Origin: an uncultured Mucispirillum sp.
GTDB taxonomy: Bacteria; Chrysiogenota; Deferribacteres; Deferribacterales; Mucispirillaceae
NCBI GenBank assembly: GCA_910586745.1
Contig: CAJUJZ010000048.1
Location: 1 to 14,397, forward strand
Reading direction: 5' to 3'
DNA: 14,397 nt
Shown: positions 1 through 6,942 of the stretch, piece after piece
How positions within the stretch are numbered: the first letter of the stretch is position 1
How the letters are laid out: each line of letters opens with the position of its first letter
Made by a program: the position numbers and the translations under genes
Notes under the pieces: model-generated
What the model was told of the DNA's origin: nothing
What the model saw: only the letters and a program-made list of their open reading frames with translations
Database searches by the model: none

Positions 1-351
1 AAATATATTATATGATAATATTGCAAACATACTAAATGTAACTAATGAAAAAGATGTTTTTAAATCAAACTTATATTCCGTAAACATTTTTATTAAAGAT
101 AAAAATAAGAAAAATAATACATTTAAACCAATATATGAGCCTGCTGAGTAATCAGAATATAAACCAAAAACAATAGAATAATGTAAATATGTTTCTTCAT
201 TTATTTTAGAAGCAATAAGCACATATACAATAATAGAGAAATTAATATTTGATAAAAAGTGAAAAGTTGTGTAGGATAACACATAGTATAAAATCAGTAT
301 TAAAATAATAGATACATATCTATTTTGAATTACTTTTAACAACGAAAACAT
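1..351 (-). CDS. mreD: Rod shape-determining protein MreD, N-terminal part (runs off the window)
   Basis: An open frame of 117 codons runs from an ATG at 349-351 to the window edge without a stop. It encodes a very hydrophobic protein beginning MFSLLKVIQNRY, followed by hydrophobic stretches. It contains FGLYSDYSAGSYIGLN, which resembles the G-L-x-x-D-x-x-x-G-x-x-x-G-L-N segment of MreD, then another membrane helix. MreD is a polytopic inner-membrane partner of MreB and MreC in the elongasome, which guides lateral wall synthesis. The start lies inside the 3' end of mreC (32-nt overlap), which suggests translational coupling, as no strong Shine-Dalgarno is seen. The order mreB-mreC-mreD is classical and supports the call. 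The C-terminus lies outside the window. Confidence 0.82.
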   Translation of the reverse strand, partial: MFSLLKVIQNRYVSIILILILYYVLSYTTFHFLSNINFSIIVYVLIASKINEETYLHYSIVFGLYSDYSAGSYIGLNVLFFLFLSLIKMFTEYKFDLKTSFSLVTFSMFAILSYNIF

Positions 352-1117
352 GTTCTAATTTATAAAAATCTTCGGACTGTTCTATAAATACTTTTTGAAA
401 AAGACCAGTATTATCACGAACAATATCCGATACTTTACCTATCCTTATACCTTTTGGATATAACATTCCAAGTCCTGATGTAACAAATACATCACCAATA
501 CGCACATCATCTAATCTGTCATAGTAATCAATATACAAATGCCCCTCACCATCACCTCGCATAATTCCAGATACACGAGTTCTACTGTTCATTACACTTA
601 CATTTGATGAAATATTTAATATAACATCTACTTCACTAGTAGTAGCATAAGTGTTAGATACTCTGCCAACTAAACCCTGAAAACCTATAACAGGGTCATT
701 TTTTTCAACACCATCAATGTTTCCTGCATCAATGACTATATTTTTCACATAGCCGTCACTTACACCTATAACATTAGCAGGCATTTGTTCAAAATCATAA
801 GTTCTGTATAATCTTAGAAGTGTCTGCAGCCTTTCACTTTGACTAAGCTTTTCTGATAATAAAGTATTTTCAAGAGTTAAGTTATCAATTAACTTCTTAT
901 ATTCTTCATTCTCTTTTTGCACATTTACCAAGTTAATGTAAGAATTCCAAATATTACCAATACCTGAAAACACTTTATTAGTGAGAAAAATAGCTGGGTT
1001 TACAATATTACCTAATAAACCACGAAATGGACCTTCAACATTAATATTCCTAGCCTGCACTATTATAACAAGCAGTATAATAATGATTACAAGAAACAGC
1101 CTTTTCCACTTAAACAT
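320..1117 (-). CDS. mreC: Rod shape-determining protein MreC
   Basis: A 265-residue protein with the MreC layout. A short basic cytoplasmic N-terminus (MFKWKR) is followed by one membrane helix at about residues 7-21. A heptad-like coiled coil lies at about 62-98 (ENEEYKKLIDNLTLENTLLSEKL). The periplasmic beta-rich domain contains NIVIDAGNIDGVEKNDPVI, GLVGRV and GDVFVTSGLGMLYPKGIRIGKV, all typical of the family. MreC links cytoplasmic MreB filaments to the periplasmic wall-synthesis machinery (PBP2/RodA). It starts 3 nt after mreB and its end overlaps mreD. There is no strong Shine-Dalgarno before the ATG, so coupling to mreB translation is likely. Length is normal, slightly short, for the family. 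Confidence 0.95.
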   Translation of the reverse strand: MFKWKRLFLVIIIILLVIIVQARNINVEGPFRGLLGNIVNPAIFLTNKVFSGIGNIWNSYINLVNVQKENEEYKKLIDNLTLENTLLSEKLSQSERLQTLLRLYRTYDFEQMPANVIGVSDGYVKNIVIDAGNIDGVEKNDPVIGFQGLVGRVSNTYATTSEVDVILNISSNVSVMNSRTRVSGIMRGDGEGHLYIDYYDRLDDVRIGDVFVTSGLGMLYPKGIRIGKVSDIVRDNTGLFQKVFIEQSEDFYKLEHVFVVKSNSK

Positions 1118-1120
1118 TTG

Positions 1121-2146
1121 TTATTCTACTGCAACCTTTTTAAGCAGTTCTAAATCATCAAGCACTTTACCTGAACCTAATGCAACAGCTTTAAGTGGAT
1201 CATCAGATACAATAATAGGTAAACCTGTTTCATGAGATAAGCGTTTATCAAGATTTTTAAGTAATGCACCGCCCCCAGTTAATACAATACCTCTATCAAC
1301 AATATCTGCTGAAAGCTCTGGTGGAGTCTGCTCTAACGCTATACGAACAGCATCAACAATTTTTGCAATAGCTTCTTTAAGTGCTTCTCTAATTTCAGAA
1401 TCAGAGATTTCTATTGTTTTAGGAATACCCGTAACTATATCACGGCCTTTAATTTCTGTTTTAATTTCATTTTCTAATGGAAAAGCTGAACCAAGTTTTA
1501 TTTTTAAATCTTCAGCTGTAGCTGTTCCTATTAAAAGATTATACTGGCGTTTAATGTAGTTAACAATATTGTCATCCATTTCATCGCCGCCAACTCTAAC
1601 AGAGTTTGCATATACTATGCCAGATAATGAGATTACAGCAACTTCTGTTGTACCGCCACCTATATCTACCACCATATTACCTGATGGCTCTTGAATAGGA
1701 AGCCCTGCACCAATAGCTGCTGCCATTGGTTCTTCTATTAGATAAACTTCTCTTGCTCCTGCCTGAATTGCAGAATCTTTAACAGCTCTTTTTTCTACCT
1801 GAGTAACACCAGACGGAATACATATAACCATTCTTGGACGAACAAGACTTCTACGGTTATGAACTTTTAATATGAAGTATCTAATCATTTTTTCAGTGGT
1901 GTCATAATCTGCAATAACACCATCTTTCATTGGGCGAACAGCACTAATATTTGCAGGAGTCCTGCCAAGCATATTTTTTGCTTCCTGACCAATTGCTAAA
2001 ATTTCTTTTGTATTACTATTTATTGCAACAACAGAAGGCTCGCTTGAAACAACACCTCTGCCTTTAACATATATAAGAGTATTAGCTGTGCCTAAATCTA
2101 CAGCTAAATCACTGGAAAACATATTGTACATAAAATTCATCGACAT
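1121..2146 (-). CDS. mreB: Rod shape-determining protein MreB (bacterial actin homologue)
   Basis: A 341-residue full-length MreB. The actin-fold ATPase motifs are intact: phosphate-1 DLGTANT at 17-23, phosphate-2 DIGGGTTE at 161-168, and the adenosine motif TGGGALL at 290-296. The IEEPMAAAIGAGLPI segment is characteristic of MreB. The N-terminus (MSMNFMYNMF) is hydrophobic and could serve as the membrane-binding segment. MreB forms membrane-bound filaments that orient the elongasome and keep rod or spiral shape. The ATG at 2146 is preceded by GAGG about 10 nt upstream; a second in-frame ATG two codons later is too far from it. The gene follows tRNA-Leu by 93 nt and leads the mreBCD cluster. 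Confidence 0.98.
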   Translation of the reverse strand: MSMNFMYNMFSSDLAVDLGTANTLIYVKGRGVVSSEPSVVAINSNTKEILAIGQEAKNMLGRTPANISAVRPMKDGVIADYDTTEKMIRYFILKVHNRRSLVRPRMVICIPSGVTQVEKRAVKDSAIQAGAREVYLIEEPMAAAIGAGLPIQEPSGNMVVDIGGGTTEVAVISLSGIVYANSVRVGGDEMDDNIVNYIKRQYNLLIGTATAEDLKIKLGSAFPLENEIKTEIKGRDIVTGIPKTIEISDSEIREALKEAIAKIVDAVRIALEQTPPELSADIVDRGIVLTGGGALLKNLDKRLSHETGLPIIVSDDPLKAVALGSGKVLDDLELLKKVAVE

Positions 2147-2239
2147 TCTTACTATACCTCACACACTATTATTATTAAGACCATACACTATATATAAAAT
2201 ACTATATTCAATAAATTACTTTATATATATTGTATTAAA

Positions 2240-2323
2240 TGCCGAAAGGGGGATTTGAACCCCCACAGGTGTTACCCCACAGGTACCTGAAACCTGCGTG
2301 TCTACCAGTTCCACCATTTCGGC
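2240..2323 (-). tRNA. tRNA-Leu (anticodon CAG)
   Basis: A class II tRNA with a perfect 7-bp acceptor stem (GCCGAAA with TTTCGGC), discriminator A, D-arm GTGG...CAC, anticodon stem CAGGT/ACCTG around a 7-nt loop TTCAGGT (anticodon CAG at 2287-2289), a long variable arm, and a T-arm GGGGG-TTCAAAT-CCCCC. The long variable arm and the anticodon both indicate leucine, decoding CUG. No CCA tail is encoded, so it must be added after transcription. The 5' end lies only 8 nt after the mop stop codon, so it is probably processed out of the same transcript. Confidence 0.97.
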
Positions 2324-2331
2324 ATATATGA

Positions 2332-2538
2332 TTATTCTACACCAACCATTACAGATGTAGATTTTATAACTGCATAAGCTTCTTTGCCTACTGCTAAATT
2401 TAATGATTTAACAGCATCCATAGATATAGTAGCAGATATTATATTACCACCAATATCTAATTTAATAACTGCATTAACTGCACCGGTTTCAATTTCTTTT
2501 ATAGTTCCTTTTAATTGGTTTCTTGCACTTAATTTCAT
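2332..2538 (-). CDS. mop: Molybdopterin/molybdate-binding TOBE-domain protein (Mop family)
   Basis: A 68-residue protein consisting of one TOBE/Mop domain. It has the family signature SARNQLKGTIKEIETGAVNAVIKLDIGG near the N-terminus and KSLNLAVGKEAYAVIKSTSVMVG at the C-terminus, very close to small clostridial-type molybdopterin-binding (Mop) proteins of about 68 residues. Such proteins oligomerise and bind molybdate or tungstate oxyanions for storage or homeostasis in the cytoplasm. The frame extends one codon upstream to a TTG at 2541, but the ATG at 2538 is preferred, with a TGAG-like weak ribosome site upstream. The gene sits alone between ogt and tRNA-Leu, with no molybdate transporter in view, so its link to molybdenum is inferred from the domain only. 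Confidence 0.88.
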   Translation of the reverse strand: MKLSARNQLKGTIKEIETGAVNAVIKLDIGGNIISATISMDAVKSLNLAVGKEAYAVIKSTSVMVGVE

Positions 2539-2568
2539 CAAAAACTCATCTTTTATTTTTACGAAAAA

Positions 2569-2597
2569 AGTTTACTATAATAAATTTTAAATTGCAA
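2569..2597 (-). promoter_or_regulatory. Candidate sigma-70 promoter before mop
   Basis: On the minus strand, TTGCAA (2592-2597) and TAAACT (2569-2574) are separated by 17 bp, in the gap between ogt and mop. It could drive mop, tRNA-Leu and possibly mreBCD separately from the dnaG-rpoD operon. The surrounding AT-richness makes chance matches likely. Confidence 0.25.
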
Positions 2598-2605
2598 TAA
2601 TTTTC

Positions 2606-3076
2606 TTATGTCAGGCTGTTTTTTTCTAAATTTAATAAAAATACTTTAATATCTGCCCCAAGTGCATAGCCTGAAATACTTCCATTAGAATGAACTACTC
2701 TATGGCATGGAATAATTATTGGTAGTGGATTTTGCCCGCAGGCAGAGCCTGCTGCTCTATATGCTTTTGGCGAAAAAACTTTTTCTGCAAGTTCTTTATA
2801 AGATATTGTCTTACCATAAGGAATATTTAATAAAGACTTCCAAACTTTCTGCTGAAACAATGTGCCTTCATATTTAATATTTAAGCTGAAATTTTTACGA
2901 CTTCCATTAAGATATTCATTTATCTGTCTAAAAGCATTATTTATTATTTCAGTTTCTTTTAATATATGACTATCGTTTCTATATTTTCCTAAAGAAATAT
3001 ATCTTATATAAAAATCATCGGCAGTAATATTTATGCTGCCGATGACTGTATTATATTTATAATAGTATAATTCCAT
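2606..3076 (-). CDS. ogt: Methylated-DNA--[protein]-cysteine S-methyltransferase
   Basis: A 156-residue O6-alkylguanine-DNA alkyltransferase. It repairs O6-methylguanine by moving the alkyl group irreversibly to its own cysteine. The active site IPCHRV is present with Cys124. The conserved upstream segments are KVWKSLLNIPYGKTISYKELA (helix-turn-helix region), the Arg-finger motif RAAGSACGQNP (about 107-117), and SGYALG after the active site. The N-terminal domain is short and degenerate, as usual for Ogt rather than Ada. It begins 3 nt after the rpoD stop with only a weak ribosome site, so it is probably translated by coupling at the end of the dnaG-rpoD transcript. Confidence 0.96.
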   Translation of the reverse strand: MELYYYKYNTVIGSINITADDFYIRYISLGKYRNDSHILKETEIINNAFRQINEYLNGSRKNFSLNIKYEGTLFQQKVWKSLLNIPYGKTISYKELAEKVFSPKAYRAAGSACGQNPLPIIIPCHRVVHSNGSISGYALGADIKVFLLNLEKNSLT

Positions 3077-3079
3077 ACA

Positions 3080-4900
3080 CTAATCCGTAAAAGTTCTCAT
3101 AATACGGCTTCTTGTAGGGTGCCTTAATTTACGCAGAGCTTTGGCTTCTATTTGTCTGATACGCTCTCTTGTTACTGTAAATTTTTTACCTACTTCTTCT
3201 AATGTATGGTCAGAGTCACAGTCAATACCAAACCTTAACCTTAATACACTGGCTTCTCTTGGTGATAAAGTATCAAGGATATTTCTTGTATGCTCTTTTA
3301 ATTTTAAATAAGTAACTTCATCAGATGGATTTTTAGCAGATTTATCTTCAATAAAATCTCCTAAGCTTGAATCTTCATCCTCACCTATTGGAGTTTCAAG
3401 AGATACGGGTTCTTTTGCTATTTTCATTACTTTTTTAATTTTTTCAACAGGAATATCCATTTTTTCAGATATTTCTTCTGGTGTTGGTTCTCTGCCTAAA
3501 TCCTGCTGGAGATTGCGTGTAACCTTCATCATTTTATTAATAGTTTCTATCATATGAACAGGTATACGAATTGTGCGTGCCTGGTCAGCAATAGCTCTTG
3601 TAATTGCCTGCCTAATCCACCATGTAGCATAAGTTGAAAATTTATACCCTTTTGAGTAATCAAATTTTTCAACAGCTTTCATAAGACCAATATTACCTTC
3701 CTGAATTAAATCAAGGAACTGCAAACCTCTGTTTGTATATTTTTTTGCAATACTTACAACAAGTCTAAGGTTTGCCTCAATAAGTTTGGATTTTGCACTG
3801 TCAGTTACATGCTCACCTTCTAAAAGGCTTTCATATATCTGCTCAAATTCTTCTTTTTCTATACCAATATTATTATAATGAGTATTAATTTTTTCTAGTG
3901 CTTGAAAATGTTTGCTGATTATAGTAGTTATTTCTTTTTCACGCATACCCTGATTAGAAGCAATAGTAGTTATTTCTTCTTGAGTAATGCTGAATATTTG
4001 AAAAATATCTACTTTTAAAATTTTAGCTACTTTGTTAAGCTCATACATACTATCTTGCACAGCATCATAAGAGATTTTAATATCCTGAGATATTTCATTA
4101 ATAGTAGTAAAGTTAACTTTAATATCAAGAAGTTTATCAGTTAATTCTTCAATTGATGTTTCTAATTCTGCTTTTTTCTTTTTCTGTTCATCAGCAGGCA
4201 TATTTTTAGCATTTTTTCTGTATTCTTCAGCTAATGTAATATCTTCACGAAGTTTATTAACTATTTCATCAATAGTATCAAAAAACTGAGCTTTTAACTG
4301 AGCCTCTTTACTGTCTTTGATTTCTTTAACTGCTTCTTCGTCCATGTCTTCAAAATATTCTTGAAGCTGTTCCATTTCAATATCATCTTCTTCTATATCT
4401 ATAATATCTTTAAGACGCATTGTGTCATTTTTAACACCTTCTGAAAATTCCATAAACTTAGCTACAGTTGATGGGAAAGAAAGAATTGCTTTAATTACTT
4501 TTCTCTGCCCTTTTTTAATTTCTTTTGCAACATTAACTTCATCTTCTCTATTTAAAAGTGGAATATTACCCATTTCTTTTAAATAAAGCCTTACAGGGTC
4601 ATCAGTGTTTAAAACTTCTTCCCCATCTTCCTGATATTCGCTGTCAATAGATGATAAACCATCTTCATCATCTTCCTCATCTATTACTACATTTGTAGGA
4701 AAAATATTTCCTTTTTTACTTTTATTATCTATAACATCAATTTTAAGCTGTGAAAGTAATGTTATTATTTCATCAAGAAAATCACTCGTTGCTGCATCTT
4801 CTGGCAGAGCATCATTAATCTCATCAAAAGTAAGAAATCCTTTTTCTTTACCTAGTGTGATTAATTGTTTTACTTCAGGTAGTTTGATCTTCTTTGACAT
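3080..4900 (-). CDS. rpoD: Primary RNA polymerase sigma factor RpoD (sigma-70)
   Basis: A 606-residue group 1 sigma factor. Region 1.1 is at about 5-60, followed by a strongly acidic linker (DEEDDEDG...EEDGEE, about 74-98). Region 1.2 starts DPVRLYLKEMGNIPLLNREDE (101-121). An acidic non-conserved region of about 130-350 follows. Regions 2.1-2.4 span about 372-456 (ANLRLVVSIAKKYTNRGLQFLDLIQEGNIGLM, then the -10-reading segment YATWWIRQAITRAIADQARTIRIPVHM). Regions 3.0-3.1 are at about 460-500. Region 4.2 has the -35-reading helix TLEEVGKKFTVTRERIRQIEAKALRKLRHP (566-595). All of this identifies the housekeeping sigma. It starts 5 nt after dnaG; AAGGATGG overlapping the end of dnaG may act as its ribosome site. 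Pairing with dnaG is the macromolecular-synthesis operon arrangement. Confidence 0.98.
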   Translation of the reverse strand: MSKKIKLPEVKQLITLGKEKGFLTFDEINDALPEDAATSDFLDEIITLLSQLKIDVIDNKSKKGNIFPTNVVIDEEDDEDGLSSIDSEYQEDGEEVLNTDDPVRLYLKEMGNIPLLNREDEVNVAKEIKKGQRKVIKAILSFPSTVAKFMEFSEGVKNDTMRLKDIIDIEEDDIEMEQLQEYFEDMDEEAVKEIKDSKEAQLKAQFFDTIDEIVNKLREDITLAEEYRKNAKNMPADEQKKKKAELETSIEELTDKLLDIKVNFTTINEISQDIKISYDAVQDSMYELNKVAKILKVDIFQIFSITQEEITTIASNQGMREKEITTIISKHFQALEKINTHYNNIGIEKEEFEQIYESLLEGEHVTDSAKSKLIEANLRLVVSIAKKYTNRGLQFLDLIQEGNIGLMKAVEKFDYSKGYKFSTYATWWIRQAITRAIADQARTIRIPVHMIETINKMMKVTRNLQQDLGREPTPEEISEKMDIPVEKIKKVMKIAKEPVSLETPIGEDEDSSLGDFIEDKSAKNPSDEVTYLKLKEHTRNILDTLSPREASVLRLRFGIDCDSDHTLEEVGKKFTVTRERIRQIEAKALRKLRHPTRSRIMRTFTD

Positions 4901-4905
4901 AAAAT

Positions 4906-6615
4906 TTATTCACCATCCTTATTTTTACCTGCAATCAGCTTTGTAAGATTATTTAGTTCCTGCAAAATACTGATTTGTGCTGTTTTGTCAGTAGTTGTCC
5001 GCATTAAATCTATCAACTCACTCTGACGCTTTTTTAGATAATTAAGTTCAATCTGCCGTTTATTTTTCAATGCTTCATCATAAGCACTATCTTCTGCAAT
5101 TTCCCGCATTGCAAGCTCTACAAATTGTTCCCCTAATTCATGCGTAATGTCTTTAATATCTGAAATTTTTGGTAAAAATTCAAGTATTTTTTTTAAAATA
5201 CTTTTGATTTCATTATTATTTATCATTTCCAGATTCATATCAGCAAGCAGTCCGTCAACAATATCAACTGGTAAATGAGATAAACATGCCATAAAATCCA
5301 TCTCGCATAAGTATAAGTTCTTATTAACTGACTTATTTACGACAGCATTCTTTTTATATCGGTTCACTGCTAATTCTTCTTGAATATTTTCTTTTTTCAA
5401 ACCGAATATATCTGCGGCTGCTTCAATATAGTAATCTTTCATGTGCAGATTTTCTATTTTTGCAAGCATATCTTTTACTGATTTAAACCTTACAAGTTTT
5501 ATATTAAAATCGTTTTTAGCAGAAAGTGCTAGTCTTTTAATCATATGTATAAACAAATCTTCCCGTTTACCATATAACGATTTAAAACTATCTATCCCGT
5601 AATTTAATATATAACTGTCTGGGTCATCAGTCTGTGGTAAAAAAACAACCTTTGGGAAAAGTCCGCTTTCTGCAAATCTTTCAAGGCTTCTAAATGCTGC
5701 TTTTTCTCCAGCACTATCACCATCAAATATAACAGTGATTTCTTCAGCATACCTTTTTAAAAGAGCTATCTGCTCATAAGTTAAAGCTGTCCCCATAGGT
5801 GCAACTGCATTTTTAAAACCGCTTTTATAAAGACGCATTACATCAAAGTAGCCCTCTACAATAAGAGCATTTCTGCTTTGTTTCATAGCATCTTTTGCTT
5901 TATCTATATTAAATAAAGTATATCCTTTATGAAATACAGAGCTTTCAGCTGAATTTAAATATTTTGGATTAGAACCATCTAAACTTCTGCCTGCAAAAGC
6001 TGCAATTGAGCCTGTTACATTTTTTATAGGCAGCATTAATCTGTTAAAAAATCTAGCGTATGGAGCACCATATTTTGATTCTTTAAAAAATCCTGAATTA
6101 TAAAGTATATCTTTTGGAAACATTTTATAAACTGTTGAATAATTCACATCTCCAGAAAGAAAACCTATACCGAACTCATTAAAATCATCATCATTAAAAC
6201 TACGGTCTGATATATATTTTCTAGCTTCTTCACCAGCACTTGTGTAAAAAAGTTTCCGTGAAATTTTCTGTATTTCATCATGTAAAGATATTATATCTTT
6301 AGAATGACTATTTTCTTCTCCATCATATTCTATATTAATGCCATATTTTTCCGCCAGATATATTACTGCATCTTGATATGAAAAACCAAGCCTGTGCATT
6401 ATAAATGTAATACCGTCACCTTTTGCATCACACCCAAAACATTTAAAAAAGCCTTTTTCACTATCTACTTTAAAAGAAGGAGATTTTTCATCATGGAATG
6501 GGCAAAGCCCCCATAAATCTCTGCCTCTGCTGCGTAATTCTACATAAGGCTCTATAATAGTGGCAATATTTATTAACCTAATCTGTTCAAGCATTGATGA
6601 GGTAAACCGTGCCAT
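4906..6615 (-). CDS. dnaG: DNA primase
   Basis: A 569-residue bacterial primase, which makes RNA primers for replication at the fork. The N-terminal CHC2 zinc ribbon has Cys38, His41, Cys59 and Cys62 (CPFHDEKSPSFKV...FFKCFGC). The RNA polymerase basic region includes FFNRLMLPI (189-197) and FAGR (207-210). The TOPRIM domain shows EGYFD at 254-258 and the metal-binding DGDSAGEKA at 298-306. The C-terminal part, beyond about 420, is the divergent helicase-interaction domain. The ATG is preceded by AAGGAG with good spacing, fixing the start. It leads the operon; the gene before it belongs to the iron operon and is separated by a terminator. The usual rpsU partner is missing here. Confidence 0.98.
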   Translation of the reverse strand: MARFTSSMLEQIRLINIATIIEPYVELRSRGRDLWGLCPFHDEKSPSFKVDSEKGFFKCFGCDAKGDGITFIMHRLGFSYQDAVIYLAEKYGINIEYDGEENSHSKDIISLHDEIQKISRKLFYTSAGEEARKYISDRSFNDDDFNEFGIGFLSGDVNYSTVYKMFPKDILYNSGFFKESKYGAPYARFFNRLMLPIKNVTGSIAAFAGRSLDGSNPKYLNSAESSVFHKGYTLFNIDKAKDAMKQSRNALIVEGYFDVMRLYKSGFKNAVAPMGTALTYEQIALLKRYAEEITVIFDGDSAGEKAAFRSLERFAESGLFPKVVFLPQTDDPDSYILNYGIDSFKSLYGKREDLFIHMIKRLALSAKNDFNIKLVRFKSVKDMLAKIENLHMKDYYIEAAADIFGLKKENIQEELAVNRYKKNAVVNKSVNKNLYLCEMDFMACLSHLPVDIVDGLLADMNLEMINNNEIKSILKKILEFLPKISDIKDITHELGEQFVELAMREIAEDSAYDEALKNKRQIELNYLKKRQSELIDLMRTTTDKTAQISILQELNNLTKLIAGKNKDGE

Positions 6616-6649
6616 AACTATTTCAGCTCCTTGTAGTAGTAAAAGATTT

Positions 6650-6677
6650 AATATATATTTTTTTAAAATAAAATCAA
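6650..6677 (-). promoter_or_regulatory. Candidate promoter of the dnaG-rpoD operon
   Basis: On the minus strand, TTGATT (6672-6677) and TATATT (6650-6655) are 16 bp apart, in the gap between the iron-operon terminator and dnaG. A promoter is expected here because the terminator upstream isolates dnaG. The exact boxes are uncertain in this AT-rich stretch. Confidence 0.35.
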
Positions 6678-6704
6678 TAAAGAATTTAAAAAAAATATAT
6701 ATTT

Positions 6705-6743
6705 TGTAAAAAGAAAAACCTGCCCTTTAATTTAAGAGCAGGT
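6705..6743 (-). terminator. Intrinsic terminator of the feo operon
   Basis: On the minus strand a 10-bp stem (ACCTGCTCTT with AAGGGCAGGT, one G-T pair) encloses a 6-nt loop and is followed at once by TTTTTCTTTTT. It lies 14 nt after the stop codon of the Cys-rich gene and separates the iron operon from dnaG-rpoD. Confidence 0.9.
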
Positions 6744-6757
6744 ATAAAATTAATAAA

Positions 6758-6928
6758 TTACTTGTTTTTTAATTGACATACAGAGCTGCAGCATGAAGGT
6801 TTGCCTCCATTTGAAGTGCCGCATACACATGAACAGCCTGATTTACCTGTTAATGTTTTATATATTTTTCTGATACTTATAAAAGCAGCCACTAAAACAA
6901 TCAATGCTACGATAATATTTCCTAACAT
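6758..6928 (-). CDS. FeoB-associated Cys-rich membrane protein
   Basis: A 56-residue protein. It starts MLGNIIVALIVLVAAFISIRKIYKTLTG: one N-terminal membrane helix at about 3-19 and then a basic stretch. The tail carries six cysteines (C32-x-C34-x-C36, C46-C47, C51). This matches the small FeoB-associated Cys-rich membrane proteins found directly after feoB. Their role is not settled; they may take the place of FeoC or handle iron or a metal cluster at the inner membrane, which is inference. The ATG has a near-perfect ribosome site, AAGGAGG, 5 nt upstream, and lies 14 nt after the feoB stop. It is the last gene of the operon, just before a strong terminator. Confidence 0.92.
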   Translation of the reverse strand: MLGNIIVALIVLVAAFISIRKIYKTLTGKSGCSCVCGTSNGGKPSCCSSVCQLKNK

Positions 6929-6942
6929 AAAACCTCCTTATG

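Noticed and set aside
981..1235. Plus-strand open frame of 84 codons
   Set aside because: Lies opposite the mreC-mreB junction, with no ribosome site and no protein-like features; the genes below it are certain.
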